Origin: an uncultured Gemmatimonadota bacterium
GTDB taxonomy: Bacteria; Gemmatimonadota; Gemmatimonadetes; Gemmatimonadales; Gemmatimonadaceae
NCBI GenBank assembly: GCA_946479995.1
Contig: CAMLIU010000148.1
Coordinates: forward strand, 1 to 5,409
DNA length: 5,409 nucleotides
Direction: 5' to 3'
Shown: one piece after another, positions 1-5,305 of the stretch
How positions within the stretch are numbered: position 1 is the stretch's first letter
Layout: each line of letters opens with the position of its first letter
Program-made: the position numbers and the translations under genes
Notes under the pieces: generated by a model
Told to the model about the DNA's origin: nothing
Database searches by the model: none
What the model saw: the letters and a program-made list of their open reading frames with translations, nothing else

Positions 1-122
1 ACCTGCTGCGCCAGCCGATCTACCTGGGCACGCGCGACGACAAGGCGGCACGCGAAGTGACGCTCGAGGGAGTGAGCATGCAGCGCTGGGGAACGGGGGA
101 GATCAAGGATGACGCCGCGTAA
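1..122 (+). CDS. ATP-dependent DNA ligase, LigD type (C-terminal fragment)
   Basis: Only the last 39 codons are present, read in the frame starting at base 3 and ending at the TAA at 120-122; the start lies off the left edge. The segment RQPIYLGTRDDKAAREV matches the closing part of the OB-fold domain of LigD-type ATP-dependent ligases, where a Pro-rich strand is followed by a conserved G-x-R-x-D-K element and a short acidic or basic tail. Such ligases seal nicks through an enzyme-AMP intermediate and act in non-homologous end joining. The identification is supported strongly by the next gene, a LigD polymerase domain whose ATG lies 14 bases inside this gene, which implies translational coupling. 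Whether the missing part also carries a 3'-phosphoesterase domain cannot be seen. Confidence 0.72.
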   Translation, partial: LLRQPIYLGTRDDKAAREVTLEGVSMQRWGTGEIKDDAA

Positions 123-1308
123 GGCGACGCGGCCGACGACGCGGAAGGCCGCGCGCAAGGCGCCGCGAAAGGCTGCGCGGCCGGCGACGTCGCGACGCGG
201 CGCCGGCACCGCGAGCGCGGCCGGCTCCGTGGTGGCGCAGCTCGAGGCCATCGAACGCGATGGTGGCGACGGCGACGTTTCACTCGGTCGCGGTGTCAAA
301 CTCCATGTGTCGAGCCTGGGCAAGGTCTACTTCCCCGACGCCCGCGTCACGAAGGGGGCGCTGATGCGCTACTACGCGCAGGTGGCGCCCGTGCTGCTGC
401 CCCAACTCGACGGGCGTCCCCTCGTGCTGAAGCGCTATCCCGAAGGGATCGCGGGCGAGATGTTCTTCCAGCAGGACGCGGGGCCGCACGTCCCCGACGT
501 GGTGCGCGTGCAGGCGCTCGACACGGAAGAGAAGGGGAAGCGGATGCGCATCATCGGCGGCGACCTGGCGACGCTGCTCTACACGGTGCAGTTGGGGGCG
601 ATCGAGGTGCACCCGTGGCTGTCGCGCGTGTCCGACATCGATTCGCCGGACCGCTGCCTGATCGACCTCGACCCGGACGACGAGGTGCCGTTCTCGTCGG
701 TGGTGGCGCTGGCGGGCGACATCCTGCGCATCGTCGAGGAGTTCGGGCTCACGGCAGCGGTGAAGACGTCGGGCTCGACGGGCATGCACGTGGTGCTGCC
801 CCTGCCGCCGCGGACGAGCTACGCGACGTCGGTGCGGCTGGCCAGCCGGATCGCCGAGCTCACCGTGCAGCTGCGCCCCGGGTTGGCCACCGTGGAGCGG
901 TCCATCCACGGCCGGCCAGCGGGAAGCATCTACGTGGACGCGATGCAGAACGCGCGCGGCAAGAGCGCGGCAAGCGCGTACAGCGTGCGCGCCCGCGAGG
1001 GCGCCACGGTCTCCGCGCCGGTGGAGCCCGGTGAGCTGACGGGACGGCTCCGCATGAGCGCGTTCACCGTGCGGACCATGCCGGCACGAATCGCGCGGAT
1101 GGGGGATATCTGGGGAAGCGCCCTGAAGGGGCGACCGACGACCCGGGCGCTGACCCGGGCATTGCAGCTGCTGGAGGACGCGCTCGACGCACCGGCGACG
1201 GACGCCGAGGCGCCGCGAGCGCGGAAACGCGGGAGAGCCGGAGGGCGGGATGCTGGACCAGGAGACGCGCGACGTCCACGAGGACGAGCGCACGCCACGC
1301 GCGAGTGA
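109..1308 (+). CDS. ligD: LigD-type non-homologous end-joining DNA polymerase/primase (stand-alone Pol domain)
   Basis: This 399-residue protein matches the polymerase (archaeo-eukaryotic primase-like) domain of bacterial LigD, which fills gaps and adds nucleotides, preferring ribonucleotides, at broken ends before ligation. The domain spans about residues 62-340. Visible family motifs are NLATLL-like DLATLLYTVQLGAIEVHPW (152-170), the metal-binding D-x-D at D186/D188 in LIDLDPD, the SGSTGMHV nucleotide-binding loop (221-228) with H227, a third likely metal-binding Asp D277 in YVDAMQN, and SAYSVRAR (289-296). No ligase or phosphoesterase domain is fused; the ligase is the preceding overlapping gene, so this is a split LigD. 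Residues 1-30 contain 12 Lys/Arg and no acidic residue, and residues 370-399 form a second Arg-rich tail; both are probably disordered and could contact DNA. The ATG at 109 follows a GGGGGAG purine tract. Symbol ligD refers to the Pol domain only. Confidence 0.92.
   Translation: MTPRKATRPTTRKAARKAPRKAARPATSRRGAGTASAAGSVVAQLEAIERDGGDGDVSLGRGVKLHVSSLGKVYFPDARVTKGALMRYYAQVAPVLLPQLDGRPLVLKRYPEGIAGEMFFQQDAGPHVPDVVRVQALDTEEKGKRMRIIGGDLATLLYTVQLGAIEVHPWLSRVSDIDSPDRCLIDLDPDDEVPFSSVVALAGDILRIVEEFGLTAAVKTSGSTGMHVVLPLPPRTSYATSVRLASRIAELTVQLRPGLATVERSIHGRPAGSIYVDAMQNARGKSAASAYSVRAREGATVSAPVEPGELTGRLRMSAFTVRTMPARIARMGDIWGSALKGRPTTRALTRALQLLEDALDAPATDAEAPRARKRGRAGGRDAGPGDARRPRGRAHATRE
1240..1245 (+). promoter_or_regulatory. 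Ribosome binding site deciding the start of the 113-residue gene
   Basis: A GGAGGG stretch lies four bases before the ATG at 1250, inside the coding region of the polymerase gene. It favours the 1250 start over the in-frame ATG at 1328, which has no purine tract before it, and therefore supports a real 59-base gene overlap. The spacing is slightly short, so this is a moderate call. Confidence 0.5.
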
Positions 1309-1591
1309 AGCGTTGTACACCCGTCCGATGCCTGGCGGCGGGTATGTGCGGGTGGAGCTGGTAGTGAGTGAGCGAGGCGCGGTGGCCAGCGAGCGGCGGC
1401 GCGGCCGGGTGGTGATCGAGCAGCGGACGCTGGCGCGGGCGGGCGAGGCCATTCCGCTGGTCGTGGAAGAGGTGGAGGGGGACGACGAGAACGAAGTCGT
1501 CGAGCAGCTCTTCCGGGTCGCGCGCGACAACGCGGCGATTGCGCGGCGGGTGCTGCGCCGCCGCGCGGCGGCAGCCCCGCGGGCCGACTAG
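1250..1591 (+). CDS. Hypothetical protein, 113 aa, overlapping the end-joining polymerase gene
   Basis: I do not recognise a family. The protein is soluble-looking, with no signal peptide or membrane segment. Residues 1-22 are charged and probably disordered. Residues 22-75 carry a strand-rich pattern beginning LYTRPMPGGGYVRVELVV and running through alternating hydrophobic residues (RVVIEQ, IPLVVEEVEG), suggesting a small beta domain. Residues 76-108 look helical and end in an Arg/Ala-rich tail. It starts out of frame within the last 19 codons of the polymerase gene and shares its strand, so it is very likely co-transcribed with the ligase and polymerase and could be an accessory to end joining, but position is the only evidence for that. 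An in-frame ATG at 1328 would give an 87-residue product without overlap. The ordered codon use and good ribosome site argue that it is a real gene. Confidence 0.68.
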   Translation: MLDQETRDVHEDERTPRASEALYTRPMPGGGYVRVELVVSERGAVASERRRGRVVIEQRTLARAGEAIPLVVEEVEGDDENEVVEQLFRVARDNAAIARRVLRRRAAAAPRAD

Positions 1592-1615
1592 CGCTGCAAC
1601 GGCTCGCGCAGTCGG

Positions 1616-1948
1616 TCAGCCGCCGACGGCGCGACGCACCCCGGCCAGCGGGATCTCGATCTGCGATTCGGCGTCGTTCGGTCTCGCGACGCCGTCTGCC
1701 GCGGCCTGGGGCTGTTCGCTGCGCGCCTCCACCGGGCGAGCTCCGAGGAGGTGAACCGTCTGGTGGTAGAAGTGCAGCGTCTGGATCGGGGCACGGAAGG
1801 TGTCCGAGCCGGCGCGGGCGATCGCATGCGCTTCCTCGCGCACTCGCCGTGGGAGGGCGCGCGCGAGCGGGTGGCGCAGAAGCCGCCTGATCTCCGTTCC
1901 GTTGCGCGCCAGCAGGGCGGCGCAGAGGCCATCCAGGTAGTCCAGCAT
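1616..1948 (-). CDS. Hypothetical small protein, about 110 aa
   Basis: Unrecognised protein encoded convergently to the end-joining operon, with only 24 bases between the two stop codons. From the chosen start it reads MLDYLDGLCAALLARNG and continues as a compact, mostly helical segment of about 60 residues, with alternating Leu/Ala and Arg and a distinctive IQTLHFYHQTVHLLG stretch. A less ordered tail of about 45 residues, rich in Ala, Arg, Gln and Asp, follows. There is no signal peptide and no known motif. The frame is open to an earlier ATG at 1976-1978 (120 residues), but the later ATG at 1946-1948 is preceded by CTCGGGGCGA as a weak ribosome site and the extra ten residues look unlike the rest. 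A TATGCT-like -10 element would overlap the earlier ATG, which also favours the later start. Function unknown; the gene itself is moderately supported. Confidence 0.55.
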   Translation of the reverse strand: MLDYLDGLCAALLARNGTEIRRLLRHPLARALPRRVREEAHAIARAGSDTFRAPIQTLHFYHQTVHLLGARPVEARSEQPQAAADGVARPNDAESQIEIPLAGVRRAVGG

Positions 1949-2115
1949 GATCGCCCCGAGAGTGGACGTTAGAAGCATATTGCGACTAATGTGCCAAAGC
2001 CAGAGGCTGGCAGAATGCCGAAAGGCGGTATCGGGTCGGCCCGCATGGAGTGCGCGCCTGTGGGGCGCTGTCCTGGCTGCCTGCGGCCGCCCGGCTTCAT
2101 TCCCAGTGAATCAGG

Positions 2116-2817
2116 TCACTCGTTCGACAGGTCGAAACGCACACTCCGGCTCGTGCGACGGCGTTTCTTCGGGGCGAAGCGGAACAGCTGCGCGGGGCGA
2201 CCGCGGCCCTCGCTGCGCCAGGCGTCGGTCGGCTCCACGAGGTAGCTCCCCTGCAGGGCGCGACGGAAGCTGGCCTTGTGCAACCGCCGGCCGAGGAGCA
2301 GCTCGTAGATCCGCTGCAGCTCGCTCAGCGTGAAGGTCGCCGGCAGGAGCCGGAAGGCGATCGGCGAATGATCCAGTCGCTGGCGCACGGCCGTGGCCGC
2401 GCGATCCACCATGTCGCGATGCCGCGGTGCGAGCGGGGGCAGCGCATCGAGCGGAAACCACGCCGCGCCCGATCCGCTCGCCGGCGCGTCGTTGTCGATG
2501 GGCGACAGCGCCACGACGCCGATGGAGATCTCGGCGCCGCCCGGGTGACGACGCGCGTCGCTCGCCCCGCCGACCTGCTCGACGAGCGTGGGAGCGACGC
2601 CGAGGACGGCGCGAGTGATGCGTGCACCCGCCTCCTCGAGCCGCTCGTCGTCGCGCGGACCATCCCACGGCAGCGACCAGCGCTCGCGCGCACCAGCAGG
2701 CGCGGGCACGAGCAGCACGGCGAGCGCATCATCGCGGGGCGAGAGCGTCACCACGTCCACGGCGAGCGCAACGCGACGGGTCGCCGGCCGGACGGGGGAA
2801 GTTGGACGCTCGCGCAT
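2116..2817 (-). CDS. NrtR-like transcriptional regulator: degenerate Nudix domain plus winged helix
   Basis: This 233-residue protein has the NrtR/Nudix-related regulator layout: an N-terminal Nudix fold (about 14-128) and a C-terminal winged helix (about 148-216). The C-terminal half is the clearest match: HSPIAFRLLPATFTLSELQ (150-168), YELLLGRRLHKASFRRAL (171-188) and GRGRPAQLFRF (204-214) follow the family pattern closely. Family members bind an ADP-ribose- or nucleotide-like ligand in the Nudix domain and repress genes of NAD, sugar or cofactor metabolism. In the Nudix box region (53-74) the REUxEE core has become RITRAV: R66 and G73 remain but the three metal-binding Glu positions are I67, A70 and V71. 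I therefore infer a sensor without hydrolase activity. The last 16 residues are basic. It lies 88 bases downstream of the GH3 gene on the same strand but has its own promoter. The ATG at 2817 has no Shine-Dalgarno; leaderless initiation is likely. Confidence 0.85.
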   Translation of the reverse strand: MRERPTSPVRPATRRVALAVDVVTLSPRDDALAVLLVPAPAGARERWSLPWDGPRDDERLEEAGARITRAVLGVAPTLVEQVGGASDARRHPGGAEISIGVVALSPIDNDAPASGSGAAWFPLDALPPLAPRHRDMVDRAATAVRQRLDHSPIAFRLLPATFTLSELQRIYELLLGRRLHKASFRRALQGSYLVEPTDAWRSEGRGRPAQLFRFAPKKRRRTSRSVRFDLSNE

Positions 2818-2828
2818 GAGGAGCGCGA

Positions 2829-2856
2829 ATTAGTAGCCGAACGACACCAATGTCAA
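2829..2856 (-). promoter_or_regulatory. Sigma70-like promoter of the NrtR-like gene
   Basis: On the - strand a perfect TTGACA -35 box (2851-2856) is followed after 16 bases by ACTAAT (2829-2834), which matches four of six positions of the -10 consensus and sits within TACTAAT. The predicted transcription start, about 6-7 bases further, falls near 2822, only about five bases before the ATG at 2817. The bases just before the ATG are CTCCTC, the opposite of a ribosome site, which fits a leaderless message. A short dyad, GACA-4-TGTC (2843-2854), overlaps the -35 region and could be part of an autoregulatory operator. Confidence 0.52.
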
Positions 2857-2858
2857 GA

Positions 2859-2893
2859 GCGTGTGGCGATGCAATGATCGCATCGCCGCACGC
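2859..2893 (-). terminator. 14-bp inverted repeat, possible terminator of the GH3 gene or operator
   Basis: Arms at 2859-2872 and 2880-2893 are complementary at 13 of 14 positions (the mismatch is a G-U wobble in + strand RNA and C-A in - strand RNA), with a 7-base loop. It begins 12 bases after the GH3 stop codon, the usual place for a terminator stem. No T-run follows it on the - strand, so intrinsic termination would be weak. It also ends only two bases before the -35 box of the next gene, so a role as a regulator-binding site is an alternative. Confidence 0.42.
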
Positions 2894-2905
2894 AGCATGA
2901 AAGGG

Positions 2906-4822
2906 TCAGGGCAGCGCGGCCGGCAGCGCCGAACGCTGCAGTCCGGCGCCGTACGGCGCGACTGACGGAATGGTGATGGGAAGCTGGCCGGTGATCGGCG
3001 CGAGGCCGAGCACCGCGCGCGCCGCGGCGCGCTGGGAAACGGGCAGGCTTCCCCAGGAGATCAGGTATGCCTCGGTAGGCGGCAGCTCGCTGGCGATGTA
3101 CGGATTGCTGAACGTCGCGAGGATGACGTGTGCTCCCGCCGTCTGGAGCCTGGTGATCAGGTCGCCCATTCCCGTCGGCGCGGCGAGCGAGGCGGTCGAC
3201 GAGCTGGCCCCGAAGTAGGACGATACGATCACCACTTCGGCGCCCTGCGCGGCGCGGAGCGCATTCTCCACCGAGGCGGGGAACAGGGCGGGCTGGGGAC
3301 TGGCCACGTAGGTGCCACCGGTCACCGCCGCGCCGGCGCCCGCTCCCGACGAGCCGTAGAGCGACTCGGGCGAGAGGGTCAGCGCCCGAAGCGATGGAAA
3401 GGCACGCGTGAGCTCCGCATTGAACGTCGCGCCGGCGCCGAGGTCCACCTTGGGCGCGATGGTGAGGCTGACGACGCGCGTCGTCTTCGGCAGGCGGCCG
3501 AGGGGCACGATGCCGAGCGAATCCTTCACCAGCGTGATGGCGCGTTCCGCGGCAAGCGCGGCCACGGCGCGATTCGCGCTGTCGCCGACGACCGACCGCA
3601 TGGCCTGGATGTCGACGAAGCGATCGCGGCCGAGCCCCATGCGGTGCTTGGCGGCAAGGAGGCGCCGCACCGAGGCGTCGATGCGCGACTCGGGGAAGCG
3701 GCCGCTGCGCACCCCGTCGACCACGGCGTCGATCGCGCCGACGTTGTCGCTGGGCATGAGCAGCACGTCCGCACCGGCGAGCACGGCGCGCTGGCTCACC
3801 TCGGCCATCGTCATCCCACCGAGCACACCGTTCATGTCCAAGGCGTCGGTGACGACGATGCCCTTGAAGCCAAGGCTGTCGCGCAGCAGCCCGGTCATGA
3901 TGCGGGGGTTGAGCGTGGCGGCGGTGTTCGTCGTGTCGAGCGCGGGGATGTAGCCGTGAAAGGTCATCACGCCACTCACGCCGGCATCGATGGCAGCGCG
4001 GAAGGGAGGCAACTCCACGGTGTCCAGCTCGGCGCGCGTGGCGTTGACGCGTGCGAGCTCGAGGTGCGAGTTCTGCTCGGTGTCGCCGTGGCCGGGGAAG
4101 TGCTTGGCCGTGGCGAGCATGCCGTTCTCCTCCACGCCGCGCACGAAGGCCGCGGCGAGGCGGGAGACGAGGCGCGAGTTCTCGCCGAACGAGCGGATGG
4201 AGATGACCGGATTCTTCGGGTTGTTGTTGACGTCCACCACCGGCGCGAACGCCATGTGGATGCCGAGCGCCCGTCCTTCCTGCGCCGTGACGCGCCCCAT
4301 GGCATAGGCGAGGGCCGTGTCGCGCGTGGCGCCGATACCCATCTCGTACGGGAACGCGGTAGCTCCGCCGAGGTCGATGCCGTTCGGGAGGAAGTAGCCG
4401 CCGCGCGCGCGGAAGGCAGCGCCCGTCTCGAGGTCCGCGCCCACGAGGAGGGGCAACCGGCTGACGCGCTGCAGTGCATTCAGCTTGGCGGCAATCTCGG
4501 TGGGCGAGCCCACGGAGACGATGATGCCGCCGAGGTGCTGGTCGCGCACGAGCCCCGCGATGTGCTCGAAGGCCGGATCGTCGGTGGCGGTGTAGTCGCC
4601 GAGCACCCAGGGCCACACCATCTGCGCAGCCTTGTCACGCAGGGAGAGGGTAGCGAGCACGGAGTCGGCCCACGCCTGATCGGCCGCCGACCCGACGGCT
4701 GGCGGCGCCGATGCGGAGGTGCGCGCGGTGGCGGCGGCGCAGGCGCCAAGCACGCCGAGCCCGGCGAGGGATGCGGCGGCGGTGAGCGCGCGGCGCGCGC
4801 GGGAGTGCAGCCTGGTCACCAT
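2906..4822 (-). CDS. Glycoside hydrolase family 3 lipoprotein, beta-N-acetylhexosaminidase (NagZ type)
   Basis: The 638-residue protein has a lipoprotein signal: basic start, hydrophobic stretch 12-27 and lipobox LGAC with C28, so it should be membrane-anchored outside the cytoplasm. Residues about 50-400 form the GH3 TIM barrel and about 405-625 the C-terminal alpha/beta domain, a two-domain build and length like Bacillus subtilis NagZ (YbbD, also a lipoprotein). These enzymes release beta-linked N-acetylglucosamine from peptidoglycan fragments through a glycosyl-enzyme intermediate. Visible motifs are KHFPGHGDT (240-248) followed by the catalytic His H253, and IVVTDALDMNGV (322-333) with predicted nucleophile D326. 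The Asp of the usual D-S-H dyad is N251, which is unusual. The ATG overlaps the end of the YggX gene by 7 bases, implying translational coupling. A function on other beta-glycosides is possible; the N-acetylglucosaminidase call rests on the His-loop motif. Confidence 0.86.
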   Translation of the reverse strand: MVTRLHSRARRALTAAASLAGLGVLGACAAATARTSASAPPAVGSAADQAWADSVLATLSLRDKAAQMVWPWVLGDYTATDDPAFEHIAGLVRDQHLGGIIVSVGSPTEIAAKLNALQRVSRLPLLVGADLETGAAFRARGGYFLPNGIDLGGATAFPYEMGIGATRDTALAYAMGRVTAQEGRALGIHMAFAPVVDVNNNPKNPVISIRSFGENSRLVSRLAAAFVRGVEENGMLATAKHFPGHGDTEQNSHLELARVNATRAELDTVELPPFRAAIDAGVSGVMTFHGYIPALDTTNTAATLNPRIMTGLLRDSLGFKGIVVTDALDMNGVLGGMTMAEVSQRAVLAGADVLLMPSDNVGAIDAVVDGVRSGRFPESRIDASVRRLLAAKHRMGLGRDRFVDIQAMRSVVGDSANRAVAALAAERAITLVKDSLGIVPLGRLPKTTRVVSLTIAPKVDLGAGATFNAELTRAFPSLRALTLSPESLYGSSGAGAGAAVTGGTYVASPQPALFPASVENALRAAQGAEVVIVSSYFGASSSTASLAAPTGMGDLITRLQTAGAHVILATFSNPYIASELPPTEAYLISWGSLPVSQRAAARAVLGLAPITGQLPITIPSVAPYGAGLQRSALPAALP

Positions 4823-5097
4823 GAGATCGTGCCCTGCTTCGAGGTGTCGACTTCCTCTTCACCGCCCTTCCTGAACAGGAACGCTTCCATGTTCTTGGTG
4901 AGGAAGCTTCGCGCCTGCGGGTCCATCACGTTGAGCCCGTAGTGATTGATGAGCATCGTCTGCTGGCGAAGCCATTGGCCCCAGCACTCCTGGCAGATCT
5001 CATCGACGACGCGGGCGCCGATGGCGCCCGGGAAAGGGGGACGCTCGAAGCCGGCGCGCGTCTGGCCACAGCGCGCGCAGGTGACGGTAGCGGGCAT
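4816..5097 (-). CDS. YggX-family probable Fe(II)-trafficking / oxidative damage protection protein
   Basis: A 93-residue cytoplasmic protein matching the YggX family, small proteins implicated in protecting iron-sulfur clusters and handling Fe(II) under oxidative stress. Family features seen are PPFPGAIGARVVDEI (20-34), WGQWLRQQTMLINHYGLNVMDP (39-60) and the end motif MEAFLF (70-75). Cys7 corresponds to the functionally important Cys7 of E. coli YggX. Unlike the enterobacterial protein, this one has two CxxC pairs, C7/C10 and C35/C38, which could form a four-Cys zinc- or iron-binding site. The ATG at 5097 is preceded by AAGAGAGG (5104-5111) at good spacing. The TGA stop overlaps the GH3 start within the same 7 bases, so the two are probably translated together. 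Length is close to the family norm of about 90. Confidence 0.9.
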   Translation of the reverse strand: MPATVTCARCGQTRAGFERPPFPGAIGARVVDEICQECWGQWLRQQTMLINHYGLNVMDPQARSFLTKNMEAFLFRKGGEEEVDTSKQGTISW

Positions 5098-5103
5098 GGT
5101 GAG

Positions 5104-5140
5104 CCTCTCTTCTGACGGATGGAATGTCTGTCGGAATCTA
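5104..5140 (-). promoter_or_regulatory. Ribosome binding site and tentative promoter of the yggX-like gene
   Basis: The ribosome site AAGAGAGG (5104-5111) is clear. Upstream, TAGATT (5135-5140 on the - strand) matches four of six -10 positions and would give a leader of about 30 bases. The best -35 candidate, CCGACA about 18 bases further up, is poor. The ribosome site is well supported, the promoter only weakly. Confidence 0.32.
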
Positions 5141-5159
5141 CACGGCTGAGGACCCGTCT

Positions 5160-5225
5160 GTCGGTTCGTCAGCTCGTCGGTTCGCGGTGAAGAGCTCGTT
5201 CATCGGTTTCCCGGCTTGTCGGTTC
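5160..5225. repeat. Degenerate GTCGGTTC direct repeats in an intergenic region
   Basis: GTCGGTTC occurs at 5160-5167, 5176-5183 and 5218-5225, with the near copy ATCGGTTT at 5202-5209. The start-to-start distances are 16, 26 and 16 bases. Inverse-orientation copies of the same short word (ACCGAA, ATCCGAA) appear at 5246-5251 and 5282-5296. No open reading frame with gene-like features covers the stretch, which lies between the yggX-like gene and the right-edge gene. It may be a spent or low-complexity repeat, or a binding-site cluster. Confidence 0.4.
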
Positions 5226-5237
5226 ACGGCGAGCGAA

Positions 5238-5268
5238 CGGGCACACCGAACCGAGTCCGGTGTGCCCG
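5238..5268 (-). terminator. Perfect 11-bp inverted repeat, probable terminator of the right-edge gene
   Basis: CGGGCACACCG (5238-5248) and its exact complement CGGTGTGCCCG (5258-5268) flank a 9-base loop. It lies about 37 bases beyond the stop of the right-edge - strand gene and about 100 bases before the putative yggX promoter, as expected of a terminator. The stem is strong and GC-rich, but no T-run follows it on the - strand; T-rich sequence instead precedes it. It could act as a hairpin pause or mRNA-stabilising stem rather than a classical intrinsic terminator. Confidence 0.45.
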
Positions 5269-5305
5269 CCATGAACTGAAAAACCGAAAATCCGAAGAGC
5301 AGCCG

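Noticed and set aside
218..228. Possible significance of Thr in the polymerase SGSTG loop instead of Lys
   Set aside because: Residue numbers refer to the polymerase protein. The loop varies among LigD polymerases and the metal-binding Asp residues and His are intact, so no loss of function is implied.
280..1530. Long open frame on the - strand opposite the polymerase gene (416 codons)
   Set aside because: It mirrors the polymerase coding frame; its translation is a His/Arg/Ala-rich low-complexity string without family motifs.
1557..1572. Perfect 16-bp GC palindrome near the end of the 113-residue gene, a possible terminator for the + strand operon
   Set aside because: It lies within codons for an Arg/Ala run in a GC-rich genome, where such palindromes arise by chance, and no T-run follows it.
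1990..2035. Short hairpins (GCCAG-CTGGC on the - strand, GCC-GAAA-GGC) in the gap downstream of the regulator gene, as terminator or small RNA
   Set aside because: Stems are only 3-5 bp with at most TTT following; too weak to call as a terminator or RNA gene.
1947..2333. + strand open frame across the gap between the small gene and the regulator
   Set aside because: It overlaps the well-supported regulator gene, has Arg/Ser/Gly-rich composition and no ribosome site, so it is not a gene.
3128..4942. Long + strand open frame opposite the GH3 gene (604 codons), and a 587-codon frame on the - strand in another phase
   Set aside because: Both are shadows of the GH3 gene caused by high GC; they lack motifs, while the GH3 frame has signal peptide and catalytic motifs.
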